Source: Aphrocallistes beatrix (Eukaryota; Porifera; Hexactinellida; Sceptrulophora; Aphrocallistidae). Taken from it: a stretch of DNA of 64,000 bases. The stretch spans positions 3,100,001 to 3,164,000 of the forward strand of contig OY725491.1 of assembly GCA_963281255.1 (NCBI GenBank). Reading direction: 5' to 3'. The position numbers and the translations under genes are program-made. How positions within the stretch are numbered: the stretch's first letter is position 1; each line of letters opens with the position of its first letter. Positions 23,905-35,936 of this stretch are shown here, piece after piece. The notes under the pieces are model-generated. The model saw nothing but the letters and a program-made list of their open reading frames with translations. It made no database searches and was not told the origin of the DNA.

Positions 23905-26326
23905 CAGGGCCGGCGCCACCTCAGTTGAACTTAACTAAGTTCAGGTTCAATCAGATGTAGGATTATAGGATGTGATTACTGATAACTTATAGTCTAATAC
24001 GAGCACAAATAATTAATATTAGTAACAGGAGTGACTAAAAACTAGCAAATGTTGATTGTCGAGCCTCATTTCTGAGAACATACTCATTAACAATTGGCTC
24101 AAGTTGGAGACAGTCTGTTCGATCTTGGTGATAGTGTAAAATCATTAAATGGTTCAGCCGAGACTGCGCCATAGTGCACCTTAGATAAGATTTAATCCTG
24201 CGTAAAGCACTAAATGTGCGTTCTGAGGTGGCATTGGTGGCAGGTAACACAAGCAATAGTTGAAACAATCGCCAAACATTTTTGATTAGTGGTTTTGGCT
24301 ACTAGACAGCTGGGCCAACACATCCTTTATAAGAGTCAAACGGGGTTTTTCTTGTCCGAAAGCATTGAAGTATAGTTCCTTCAGTACTCTCAGTTCTGCA
24401 GCTATTTCTGCCTTGTTAAAGTCGTCATCAAAGAAGTCACAGACGAAATTGAGATGCTCTTCAAAAGGTAACCCAGTACTAGCCATAAAGAGAAGCTGTT
24501 CAATATGGGAAAATGTTTGATATCCTTTATGATCAAATCTTGATTTGATGGAGGAGACAGCCAACTCAAGCACTGCATTGTACTGTAGTCTGTACCAATC
24601 AATTACAGAGTCAGGTAATTCAGCTATAGCCTTATAGTCATCCAATCGCTTAGGGATCTTTCTTCTTCTGGGCAAAATAGGCTCCTTCACATCAAACTGT
24701 TTTCTCGCTGTTTCGATTTTCGCCCAGAACAAGTCGAAATCTCTCTCAGTGGACATCCCTTGAAGTGTTTGAGCAGTCAAGCATCGCAACTTCATGACCT
24801 TCTACAGAAGAGAGCTCAGATTGCTGAAGGGTGCTACTGAGCCTATCCGTATGTTGCAAAATCATCTGCGAGAGGAATATACCAAACAGAAACCTGAATG
24901 TCTGCATCTGGGATCTGATGCCATAAATTCTTGCCTTCATCTCTGTGTTTGACGTACCAAGAAGGCTAGACTCCCACAACAGTAAGAGGTTATCGTAATT
25001 TGCTATTATGCTTCCCAACGAATCTGCACGAACTGTCCACCTCGTTGGACAGAGCGTTCGTATGCCAAGAGCTTCACTGCCGATTTCTTCTTTGATATTT
25101 CGTAGCATTGCTTCTCGCTTTGGTGAAAATTTAACGAGTTTCACCAATTCAAAGCATGTGTCAAGGCAGTATTTTATCAATTGTGATTGTTTCACTGTGT
25201 CGCTCACTCCAAGATTGAGAGCGTGACCAAAGCAATGAGTGAACACTGCTCTCGGTTCTTTCTCAGCAATCTGAGTAGCAACTCCGTACTTCACTCCAGC
25301 CATGGTACTGTACCTATCGTAACACTGCCCCCGTACCTTCGAAAGGGGGTTCTGAAAACGCAACAGTGCATCCAAGAGGACGCTCACAATGCTCTTGGCA
25401 TCAGTGGCAGAACGCGAATACATTCCAAGAAATTCTTCTGACACAGACAAGTCATCACTTACCCAGCGTATCACAAGTGTCAGCTGTTCTAGGTTGGATT
25501 TATCAGTGGCTTCGTCAACCATGACCGAAAGAAATGGTGAATTCTTGATATCATCCAATATATCCCTTATTACAATATGGGACATGATTTGAAGCATCTC
25601 GTTTTGATTTTCATGAGCTGTACCGCTTCTATATGAGTTTTAGACAGTTCATGTTTTTAGAATGATTGTGTACCATCCTTCCAGTTTGTATATCCATGAG
25701 AGACCTACAAAAATGCAAATTATGATTCCTAATATCTCTCCCTCCTACTCCAAATCAGCCAGTCGAAGAGTACTTACAAATGCCGTCGATGCATTGTGGT
25801 TGGACTTGATTCTTCCAAGAACAAAAGCGTTTACGCACGTGTGGCAGTACATAGCATCCTGGGCTTCATTGTAGTGGAGAAATGGCCACATCTTGAACCA
25901 ATAGCTCTTAGCAGAACACAAAACAGGTTTACTCTTTCCAAACGACCTTTTTGGAAATGGAAAGTCCACTGTTGGCTGATTAGGAGTTTCTGGAAGGACT
26001 GGAAGTTCGTTACACTGAAAAGTAGCCATATAGAAAGTATTGAAATCTACCTAAGTTAATCAAATAATAGAAGTTTAAGAGACGAGTAAGTATGTGGAAA
26101 AATTGTTCTATACTAATAGTAAACAATTGTCATCACATTGCTACCTTAGTACAATCAACACTCTTTCTTACTAGATGTAGACATTATTCAATCTTATTGA
26201 ATGAAGTGTATGATCTAGCGTATCGTATTAAAAGCGCAACAACCGGACCTTTCCGGACCACTTTAGCTTTTTCTTAAAAGTGGTCCGGTGAAAACCGGAC
26301 CAACCTGACCGGTGGCGCCGGCGCTG
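23905..26326 (-). mobile_element. hAT transposon inserted in the satellite
   Basis: Ends CAGGGCCGGCGCCACC and GGTGGCGCCGGCGCTG are 16-bp inverted repeats with one mismatch, typical of hAT (CAGNG). A subterminal hairpin (GGACCACTTT ... AAAGTGGTCC) lies at about 26258-26288. The flanks are both satellite; the expected 8-bp duplication is not clear, perhaps because of satellite divergence. It carries the minus-strand transposase remnant at 24035-26029. Confidence 0.8.
24035..26029 (-). pseudogene. hAT transposase (TTF-zinc-finger / DUF4371 type), frameshifted
   Basis: Four blocks in order on the minus strand. First, an N-terminal TTF-type zinc-finger-like segment (25745-26029: YWFKMWPFL, DAMYCHTC). 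Second, a DUF4371/RNase-H-like core (24746-25650: MVDEATDKSNLEQLTLVIRW, RGQCYDRYSTMAG, THCFGHALNLGVSD, LCPTRWTVRADSL). Third, the insertion/linker region (24286-24795). Fourth, the C-terminal dimerisation domain (24035-24268: NATSERTFSALRRIKSYLR). Frames shift near 24790 and near 24280, and sequence between the first two blocks is missing. The family catalyses cut-and-paste transposition with 8-bp target duplications. Inactive. Confidence 0.88.
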
Positions 26327-27245
26327 CAATAGCACTTAAGATGTCCCAGTAGCACTTAAGATGTCCCAGTAGGACCTTACGTGTCCCGGTAGCACTTATG
26401 ATGTCCCAGTAGCATCTTACGTGTTCCACTAGTGCCTAAGATGTCCCACTGACATGGAAGATATCCCACTAACATTTATATTTCCCGTTTGAACATAAAT
26501 TGTCTCATCAGAATCATATCTGTCCCGGCAGAACTTAAGATGTCCCAGTGGCATCTTACGTGTACCACTAGTGCTTAAGATGTCCCAGTAACATGTAAGA
26601 TATCCCACTAACATTTGTAGCACTTAAGATGTCCCAGTAGCGACTTATATTTCCCGGTAGCACTTAAGATGTCCTGGTAGCTTCCTACGTGTCCCGATAG
26701 CACTTAAGATGTTCCAGTTGCACCTTATATGTCCCGGTAGCACTTAAGATGTCACAGTAGTATCCTACGTGTTCCACTAGTGCTTAAGATGCCCCACTAA
26801 CACCTTATATCTCCCGGTAGCACTTAAGATGTCCCAGTAGCATCTTACTACATGTACCACTAGTGCTTAAGATGTGCCAGCAGCACCTTATATGTCCCAG
26901 TAGCATCTTACATGTCCCACTAGTGCTTAAGATCTCCCAGTGGCATCTAAGATCTTCGACTAACATTTATATTTCCCGGTGGTAGCACTTAAGATGTCCC
27001 AGTAGTACCTTTTATGTCCCGGTAGCTCTTTACGTGTACCACTAGTGCTTAAGATGCCCCAGTAGCATATTATGTGTTCCACTAGTGCCTAAGATATCCC
27101 ACTAACATATATATTACCCGATGGTAGCAATTAAGATGTCCCAGTAGCAACTTATATGTCCCGGTAGCTCTTAAGATGTCCCACTAGTGCTTAAGATGTT
27201 CCAGTGGCATCTTACCTGTCCCGCTAGTGCTTAAGATCCCTCAGT
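26327..27245. repeat. ~20-bp satellite array, right part
   Basis: Continuation of the array at 23705 with dozens of degenerate units (ACTTAAGATGTCCCAGTAGC, CTTACGTGTTCCACTAGTGC). A variant block with AATTGTCTCATCAGAATC at about 26500 recurs in the third array, suggesting a higher-order unit. Sequence at 27246-27720 contains an AT-rich open frame without motifs. Confidence 0.8.
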
Positions 27246-27723
27246 ATTTTCCGGAAGTTCTAATAGAACTTTTTGATTGTTTAAATTTTGATTATCATTT
27301 ACAATTCACTCTTGATCAATTTTTATCTTCTTTGTACGTATTTCATTCATTTCGTGTTCTCTTTATGTACATGACTTGTTCTGCTCCTGTTCCATCTTTT
27401 ACAATAGTTTATCCCATCTTTCTGTTCTCTTGAATGTTATCCTTGGGATCGTTGTATATAATATATTGTAAAATTCAAATTATGCGATATAACTCAGCAA
27501 TATCATTTATTTCAAGTTTTGATCTTTCGAAATTTTGCATTATATATTTATCCTATATGTTTCAACTTGTTTTTGAATTGTGCCGGCTGTGGATATTTTG
27601 TGCCAAAACTCGAGCAAGATTAATTCTCACACGAAATGTCGGATCACACCAAATTTTTTCATCGTCACCATTTCGAAATTTCATTTTCGCTACTTTGCGA
27701 TTGCAAGCAAGGTTTCTTCTAAT

Positions 27724-27835
27724 TGTGACTATTAAAACTCGATTAGTGGTTGTTTGCTTGTTTGTTCATATATATAATGAATTGATTGAAGAAACTACCA
27801 TGGAGAGAAAGCTGATTTTTTGCATATGTATGTTG
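27724..27835 (+). mobile_element. Helitron-like 5' end fragment
   Basis: GACTATTAAAACTCGATTAG, TGTTTG-rich tract, short TA run, then GAATTGATTGAAGAAACTAC and AAGCTGATTTTTTGCAT. The remainder is missing. Confidence 0.6.
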
Positions 27836-27885
27836 CATCAATGCTTTTATTGATATTTTATTAATATATGTAACAACAAATAAAC

Positions 27886-28901
27886 TTAGGCCTCAGAGTA
27901 ACTTGCGAATTTGGCATAGGGATGCAGTAGAAGATGGATGAAGAAATACATGAGCTGCCTTAAATCATTAACAAAGCACAATAGAGCTTAGGAATGTATT
28001 ACCAGCATATATAAATATGGTGTCAAAGTACCCATATCCGTTGTTAAAATTTAGATTCGTCATCAAATGATTGCGCAACAGGTTATTTTGGGTCAAATTT
28101 AGTGATTTTCAGAGGTCGTTTAAGGGCACTTCTAAGTGTTTTTATTATGAAGTTTTTCGCATAGAAATGAGAAGTGAATGTGTTAATACGAAAAATTTGG
28201 AATTTTTTCATGGAATGTTCTTGCATTCCAGTGTTGCTATGGAAACGTGTTTTGGTCAGTTGGGGCTATATCTTGAAAACAGCGATAGCTAGACATTCAA
28301 ATCTAATCCCATTTGATAGCAAATAGGCTACTTCCTATTAAGCTATAATACAATTTCTATGTCTTAATTCAATAATTTACGAGTTATTAGACAATTTATC
28401 ATATTGGTCGCATTTGGTAATTTGTCGAATATCTCGTAAACCATTGAATTTAGACACATAAATTGTATAATAGCTAAATAGGAAGTCGCCTATTTGCTAT
28501 CAAATGGGATTATATTTGAATGTCTAGCTTCGCTCTTTTCATGATATAGCCCAAACTGACCAAAACACGTTTCCATAGCAACACTGGAATGTAAGAACAT
28601 TCCATGAAAATTGACACATTCACTTCTCAGTTCTATGCGAAAAACTTTATAATAAAAACACTTAGAAGTGCCCTTAAACGACCTCTGAAAATCACTAAAT
28701 TTGACCCAAATATAGCCTGTTGCGCAATCATTTGATGACTAATGTAAATTTCAACAACGGATATGGGTGCTTTGACACCATATTTATATATGCTGGTAAT
28801 ACATTCCTAAGCTCTATTGTGCTTTGTTAATGATTTAAGGCAGCTCATATATTTCTACATCCATCTTCTACTGCATCCCTGGTTAAGTTACTCTTAGGCC
28901 T
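27886..28901. repeat. ~1-kb palindrome B
   Basis: Inverted arms meet near 28410. Both arms end with a CAGAGTAACTT / AAGTTACTCT-type sequence and share the copy-specific variant CCAGTGTTGCTATGGAAACG. It is the same family as 20082-21030 and 31247-32310, but clearly diverged from both. Confidence 0.85.
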
Positions 28902-28989
28902 TATATATAGTAGGCTATGCTTTACTCTTACACCACAACTTGAATGTTGCTAAGATAGTTTAATTACTAAGATATTATTACTAAGATAG

Positions 28990-30337
28990 TTTAAGAAATG
29001 TCATCATCATTAATACTACTTGTATTATCTTCTTCTAAATCTCCTAGCTCTTTGAATGCTTCGATTAAATGTTCGCCTCCGCCTAATTGGCGATAGTATT
29101 TTTCAGTGTATCTGCGAATTTTTGGGTTTGTTTGTAGCCATGTATGTGGTGGCGGCAATTCTTGATTGTGTAGAGGTCATCCTACTTGTCATTCCTCCTG
29201 TATTCTTTAGACAAGATGTGAGTGCAGACTTCACACCCGCATGTGTCAATGTATTGCCATTTGTGGGCAAAAAATAGGTTCTTGTCAATTCCAGGATCTA
29301 ATAAACCCATTTTGGAAAGAATTACTGAGCGAAAGTTTAAGAAAGCCTTTCCTGCCAGATTTTCAAAGAATATTACGGCAGGTTTTATTTTTCCCGTCTT
29401 GTGATTGTAAATGGTATTCTCATCGTCTCACCCTGCTGTTTAGCTGCATCAACCTCAGAAATCATTAGCCCACAGGCTGCTACACCAGATCTTTGGGCAT
29501 TTCTTAAAATGATTTCCCCGATCAATATGGATCTGAAGTTGTAATATTGTGGCACTGTTAATGGCATACTACTTCTGTAGTCCACTATTGCTTGAAGAAT
29601 ATTCGTCCGAATCTTGGATTTCAAGTAGCTCCTGATTGTACATATTTTAGTGCTAGTAGAATGTTATGTATCCCTTCTCTTTTGGATCCTCTCTCTCTGG
29701 GACATTTATTTTAGATTAACATACCTCCTATTAATTTAAACATGATCTAAATACATATACATACTTAGGTGCTAGACAAAAAATTACTATTTGTAAAGTT
29801 TCTTGTTATATATTGTTCTTAAAAACTGTTTAATTACTATACATTTTAACTACAATCCATCCTTAAGATACGATAATTCCATTATTAGTTGACATTTTTG
29901 TCTAAGGCCCGAAAATACTTTAATTTAGTCTAAAATACCCACTCACATACGAAAAATCAGCTTAATCTATCAACTTATAAAATCGATATCACTCGAAAAA
30001 TCAACAAATTTGTCCATTTTAAAATTTTTGATGCGTAATGATGACGTCATAACAGAGTGATGAGTCATCATTTTTGGATGATATGTATCATATGTGAAGA
30101 ATATTAATATACATATTCTATTAAAATTTCAGTCTTCTATCACCTAAAATGGCTTTTATGGAGTTATTTCCGAAAAATTGAAATTTCTATCATAAAAAAG
30201 GTGACAATGACGTCATAATTCCATGATAGTCTACATTTTCGTCTGAGGTCAGAACTTACTGAAGCCATAGCCAAAAGACTCCCACATGCCAAAAGTCAGC
30301 TTTCTGTACCTGGCAGTTTCTTCAATCAATTCGTTAC

Positions 30338-30368
<31 letters not shown>

Positions 30369-31248
30369 AACAAACAAACATTAATCGAGTTTTAATAGTA
30401 AGGATACGTAATACTCGTATTAAACAACTCAGTTTATACTTGTACTACTACACTAGTGTACTTGCAACAATTTATGTATATATCAAATTTGTAAATGTTG
30501 AATTTATACAATCAGCTGAAAATCCTGTTTATTTTTAAAATCAATCCAAACATCTATTTTTTGGACAAAATGAACAAAAAACCTTTTGAACTTTAACTAG
30601 CATTGTAAATGCATTTTTTTGATCTAATTTAATCACATCTAAAATAATTAATATTACAACTAACCTAGAAATCCTCTTGTCAAGCTGTCCATATTCCTCA
30701 CTATCAATCAGTTTCGGATATTGTTGGTGAATATATAACAAAAAGTTAGAAAAATGCCTCAGATACATGTTTGCACTTCCTGCCGAAAGTTTGTGACTTT
30801 TCTGTTTATCTGTGAAGTATTTGCACACGATTGATGCATTCTTTATTTCAACAAGATTTATTTGGGATAGCATATTTGTGATCACAAGTTTTGCTTGTTT
30901 GCAAGCATCTTCTGCCTGTCCACCGCCATCCATTGAAGAGAGCCAATTCGTATAATCTAGTATTATATGGCCAGGATCTAAGTTGTTTAAGTTCGATGTT
31001 GCACCTGTTTCATTGAGAGATAAGTTTAGCTCTGGGGTGAAAAACTGTGTAGTATTTCGAGGAGAATCGATTTGTAATGAAAGGCAAGTAGTATTAGGTG
31101 AAAGCTGAGAGGAATTCGTGGGCTCAGCTGTTCTGTCAATTGAGTCATTACTGCTTTTGAAATTGAGCGAAGAGTCGATTGTATCTTCGTCAAAAGGGAA
31201 ACTAGTGGCATCAACGTCATCCCCTTCATCAATAATAGACTCATCCAT
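28990..31248 (-). pseudogene. Tyrosine-recombinase-like transposon gene, degraded
   Basis: Exon 1 (31248 to about 30666) encodes an acidic, Ser-rich N-terminus, then a likely core-binding segment: YTNWLSSMDGGGQAEDACKQ, later SAGSANMYLRHFSNFLLYIH. A plausible donor AG|GTTAGT lies at 30666 and an acceptor near 29635, joining to an exon at 29385-29634 with LRNAQRSGVAACGLMISEVD, where the Arg resembles the first catalytic Arg of tyrosine recombinases. Further protein-like pieces in shifting frames follow (KWQYIDTCGCEVC; RRYTEKYYRQLGGGEHLIEA, possibly the catalytic Tyr region). A Helitron-like copy sits in the intron. Palindromes B and C lie directly outside both ends. The family assignment is inference; Crypton-like is the nearest idea. 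Confidence 0.5.
29976..30404 (-). mobile_element. Helitron-like copy inside the recombinase-like gene
   Basis: The core begins AAATCGATATCACTCG, includes TGATGACGTCATAACAGAG and CTCCCACATGCCAAAAGTC, a TA microsatellite (30340-30361) and the 5' end ...TTTAATAGTAAGGA before T. The GC-rich 3' block is missing. The 29640-29975 stretch before it is AT-rich with no gene. Confidence 0.75.
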
Positions 31249-32310
31249 AGCCTACTCTAATAATGCCTCACAGTAAAATAACCAAGGATGCGGTAATAGC
31301 CGAATGGATTAATACACGATTAGCCTAAAATCGTTAATCATGTAGGATAGGCATTAAGAATGTATTACCAGCATATATAAACATGGCATCAAAGTACATA
31401 TATCCGTTGTCAAAATTTCGATTAGTCATCATATCATTGCGCAACAGGTCATTCTAAGGACAATTTTAGCGATTTTCTAAGCTGTTTTAACCCTATTTCT
31501 AAATGGTATTAAGGTGTGATTTTTGTGTAGAACCAAGATTAGTACAAGGTGATTTGAATAATTTAGAAATTTTCAATAGAATGTTGTTGCATTCCTACGT
31601 TGCTATGGTAAAGCATTTTGGTCAGTTTGGGCCATTTCATGCAAACTGTAAGAACTAGGTCTTACGATTTGATCGTATTCGATAGGCAATTGGCTACTTC
31701 CTATTAGGTAATAATACAAATTTTACTTCTAAATTCACAGACTACAGAGTTATGCGACAATTTAGTGTTTGGTCACAATCTTAAAATCAACCCATAACTC
31801 AAAACTCCTTGAATTTAGAAGTTCCAGTTGTATTATTAACTAATAGGAAGTAGTCCATTGCCTATCAAACACAATCAAATTTGGAGCTCTAATCATTACA
31901 GTTTGCATGAAATGGCCCAAACTGACCAAAATGCTTTACCATAGCAACGTAGGAATGCAACAATATTCCATTGAAAATTTCTAAATTATTCAAATCACCT
32001 TGTACTAATCTTGGTTCTACACAAAAATCACACCTTAATACCATTTAGAAATAGGGTGAAAACAGCTTAGAAAATCGCTAAAATTGTCTTTAGAATGACC
32101 TGTTGTGCAATGATATGATGACTAATCGAAATTATCACATCGGATATGTGTACTTTGATACCATGTTTATATATGTTGGTAATACATTCTTAATGACAAT
32201 TCTACATGGTTAACGATTTTAGGCTAATCGTGTATCAATCCATTCGTCTATTACTTCATCCCTAGTCCATGATTTTCAGTCTACTGTGAGGCATTATTAG
32301 AGTAGGCTAT
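31247..32310. repeat. ~1-kb palindrome C
   Basis: The outer ends ATAGCCTACTCTAATAATGC and its complement at 32291-32310 mark the limits; the centre is near 31770. Copy-specific sequence CATTCCTACGTTGCTATGG is shared by its two arms but not by palindromes A and B. The left limit touches the start codon of the recombinase-like frame. Confidence 0.85.
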
Positions 32311-32614
32311 GACTCATCTTTATCTTCCTGCAACAATCTCAACTGGGCTTTCATCCTGAGTGCTTGATTCTATGGGTTTTAGGGACTTTATGAGAATAGG
32401 CTTCGTGTTTGCCTCTGTTAGAAATGAATAACTCCATGATTGTTATTGTGTCACCACGATTTTACGTCATCCCTTTTAATTGAGTTGCATAATATTCATC
32501 CTTAGAATACCTACACATGAAGTGTTACAATGTACATCATTTGTGATTAATCTTATAAATGGGTTATTGTTGTAACCAGTTAGATTCGCTTCTTACACCC
32601 TTTGAGTTATCACA

Positions 32615-33273
32615 ATGGCTTCTAAACGAGTTCGAGATTCTTCCGATTCAGATGGTCAGCCCTTGATTCAGGTCTACTACGCCAAGAAACCTAAGGACAA
32701 CTGTGATGACTAAATTAAAGAATTTTGCACAGATCTTTTTATATCGGTGATGAAAACAGGTTCAAAGGCCCTAACTGAGCGTTACTCAAAGCAAAATCTC
32801 GACATAGTGGAACTGATTCGCTGCACACTTGAAGAGGAAAATATGACAGTTGTAGACCTGACAAGGCTGGTACTCTTTTATGATGGTGACGTCCATCTTG
32901 ATAATCTGCGTTTCGAGAGGAATATGTGGTTTGAAAGGTGCCGTCAGTAGAATGCCTCAACGACGGTTGATATATTGAGAAGGAAACTCGTCGATGAAGA
33001 CGCGTTGAAATGGATGATTCACAATATGCACTCATTATGTGTTATCTATTTGTGCTTGCCTGTGAGTACATGCGAAGTTGAACGTTCGTTTAGCATGTTA
33101 CGTAGGATCCACACATATTTACGAAGCAGTCAAACTTAACAGAGGCTGAACCGTTGCGCAATCTTGTCTGCACACAGAGATATCGTTCGTACAATGGAAC
33201 TTGATTCTCTCACAGATGAATTTGTCGATAAAACAGTACAAAGAAAGAACATTTTCGGGCTAGCACTTAATTA
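32615..33273 (+). pseudogene. hAT transposase remnant (termini of the protein only)
   Basis: One continuous frame with three in-frame stops (about 32711, 32948, 33137). It starts MASKRVRDSSDSDGQ...IQVYYAKKPKDN, lacks nearly all of the catalytic core, then has ISVMKTGSKALTERYSKQN and the dimerisation domain (CEVERSFSMLRRIHTYLRSS). It looks like an internally deleted hAT gene that later decayed. It lies between palindrome C and the third satellite array; no terminal repeats were found. Confidence 0.8.
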
Positions 33274-33418
33274 ATTGCTTGTCTGAGTATACACAGCTTC
33301 TTCATTAATTTGTCCCACTGAATTATTGCGTTAATTAGATTGTGTTTATCATAACATATTAATGACCTGACTATCAACATAATATTGCTTAATTAAAAAA
33401 CTAATTGATTCAAATACA

Positions 33419-34180
33419 ATGTCCCAGTGGCATCTAACGTCCCGGTGGTATCTAACGTGTCCCAGTGATGTCCCAGTGGCATCTAACGTGTCCCGCTAGT
33501 GCTTAAGAGTTCCCACTAGCATGTAAGATCTTCAACTAACATTTATATTTCCCAGCTGCACATAAATTGTCTCATCAGAATTACTATATCTGTCCCGGTA
33601 GTACTGAAGATGTTTTGGTAGCTGCTTACGTGTCCCGATAGCACTTAAGATGTCCCAGTAGGACCTTACGTGTCCCGGTAGCACTTAAGATGTCCCAGTA
33701 GGACCTTATAGGTTCCGGTAGCACTTAAGATGTCCCAGTAGCATCTTACGTGTTCCACTAGTGCCTAAGATGTCCCACTGACATGTAAGATATCCCACTA
33801 ACATTTATATTTCCCGTTTGAACATAAATTGTCTCATCAGAATCATATCTGTCCCGGTAGAACTTAAGTGACCTAGTGGCATACTACTAGTAGTTTGTGA
33901 GTGGGTCGCCCCCCCAGATATAATGGATTTTTGACAAAACTTTCCGCCTATGAGTCTGAGGAGAGCACGCATTAAGAAAACATTCCAGTTCAAATTGTGC
34001 AAGATGAAGACATTGCGAGAAGAAGAGAAGAAGAAAGTATTTCACCCGCACTTAAGATGTCCCAGTAGCATCTTCCGTGTTCCACTAGTGTCTAAGATGT
34101 CCCACTGACATGTAAGATCTCCGACTAACATTTATATTTCCCGGTTGCACATACATTGTCTCATCAGAATCATATTTCCC
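33419..34180. repeat. ~20-bp satellite, third array
   Basis: Same units as at 23705-27245 (ACTTAAGATGTCCCAGTAG), including the variant block with AATTGTCTCATCAGAATC twice. About 150 bp of unrelated sequence (33890-34045) interrupts it. Confidence 0.8.
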
Positions 34181-34969
34181 GATGTATTCTGATATTCACT
34201 TTTCATGTTCCAGAACGAATATATACGACAGGTTTAAAAGAGAGGCTATAGAACTTTCCTGTTCTCCATGCAAGTATAAAAGGTTCAAAATACGACATTC
34301 AAAATCTACACCGCTAAATCCTATTTGTCAATCAGTTGAAGCTAGTCTCTACTATATTTTTCAAAATTCATCATATGTGTATGATACTATGTATATAAAA
34401 GTGTGAAAATATACACATAACTTTTCCATCGCAGGTACACTACAATGATTTCACAATGGTTGCTATCATGTGGTAAAGCTATATACGTACGTACAAGTAG
34501 CATACTATATATTGGATAGAAAAGGTGTGAACAGATGTTTTGATTTATTGGAGTCAAAATTTCGCTTAGATCTTGATCGTAGACACTTTTCTTTCCGAAA
34601 TAGGCCAGATCCATCGTAGATCACGTTTCTATCGAATTAGGATACCTTTTGTTACATTTGGACCAAAAATGGCAATTTGTTCAAACATGTTTCATGTGTC
34701 TTCTTATCACACAAATATTACATCAATTATTTGGATTCCTACAAGTATGGTATGTAAATCTGAAGGCACTCACATGTGGCGGGCGGGACTCGTTGAAACT
34801 GGTGATGAACTAAACAAAGAAATTATAACAACACGGAATGAAATGAGAAATATTATATCTTGGAGGCAAGGGCCCACGTGTCTATAGAACACGATGCCAC
34901 TGCTTAGCATTTCCTTGGAGGCACAATTGTACATTTAGAAAGGAATTAAACATTTGTAGTTGAAGAGTA
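34181..34969. other. No recognised gene
   Basis: A 104-codon plus-strand frame (34573-34887) ends ...MRNIISWRQGPTCL but has no motif I know. The remainder is AT-rich. Confidence 0.35.
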
Positions 34970-35235
34970 TTTTTTGATCGCCTGACGCAATTCTTTCAAT
35001 TCACTATTCACTATTTATGGTGGTATTCTCAGGCAACCAGTCGTGATGTATAATTCCTTCCCTATCCCAAAATACTGGTCATTTTCTTCCCAGCTGATTT
35101 TGCGGCCTTGACCTTGAGGGTACAAGTTCATCACATCTCTTCCACTGTTTCAATTGACTTTTGGTCTCCGGTTCATAATAATGTAAAAACGCCGATCCGA
35201 GGTGAGCCCGACTTTCGAATTCCATCCCTGACAGG
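34970..35235 (-). pseudogene. Mariner transposase fragment
   Basis: On the minus strand: FLHYYEPETKSQLKQW, a region that in mariner transposases follows the first catalytic Asp (HYYDPETK...QW). Then PVFWDREGIIHHDWLPENTT, matching the VFWDxxGIIxxDxLP segment that precedes the second Asp. One stop separates them and two more follow. Inactive. Confidence 0.75.
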
Positions 35236-35821
35236 TGTTTTTCAGCTTAGGGAAGAGCCAAAAGTAGTATGGAGTGATTTCTGGTGAATAGGGATGATGA
35301 TCTAGCTCTCAGACTTACCAACTTTTCCCTTACCTGCTTGGTCTTGTGGGATCAGAATTATCTAGCAATAATCTCAATCCTCGAGTCCCAGTTCTTGGCC
35401 GTCGATTGTGGTAGAATTTCTCAACCTCACATAGGCACTCACTCATGTAAAATGATCTAGTAATAGTCGTATTATTGGGGACACAAATCTGGGACACTGG
35501 ACCATAAGAAAAAAATATATGCAGTACATAACCTTGGGGCTCCGGAAGTCATGTCAAGGGATCATTGGTGGGTTCTGGACTTTAACTGCCCATACTTCGT
35601 TAGCTTCCTTTGACAAAGGCTCGCTATAACGTACCCAAGGAATTATCTAGGAGCGCGACACGCTCCTTTAGGCGTATGATTTTAAGCTGCGAAGTGTTTA
35701 GGAGCGTACAAATTCAGAAAAATACCCAATTTACCAAATATTATATAAGTAATGTCATTTAGCGATTTAGGCGTATGAAAATTTAGAAATTTTAGATTAG
35801 GAGCGTATCTCTGGAAGGTTG

Positions 35822-35936
35822 TACAATACCCTGAACGTAGCCAAGTCTCATCACTAGTAACGATATCGAATAGACTCCTGGAGTCGGTTCTATCGAAGTC
35901 AGAAAGCAACTTTTGAGCACATTGAACCCTAATGCA
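35822..35936 (-). pseudogene. Second mariner transposase fragment (DETW motif)
   Basis: CIRVQCAQKLLSDFD...SLFDIVTSDETWLRSGY carries the (T/S)DETW signature around the first catalytic Asp of mariner transposases. It lies ~600 bp upstream, in transposon order, of the fragment at 34970-35235. The two could be parts of one interrupted gene or separate remnants. Confidence 0.65.

Noticed and set aside
23705-34180. CRISPR array
   Set aside because: The short units are contiguous and degenerate with no unique spacers of constant length; this is a satellite in eukaryotic DNA.
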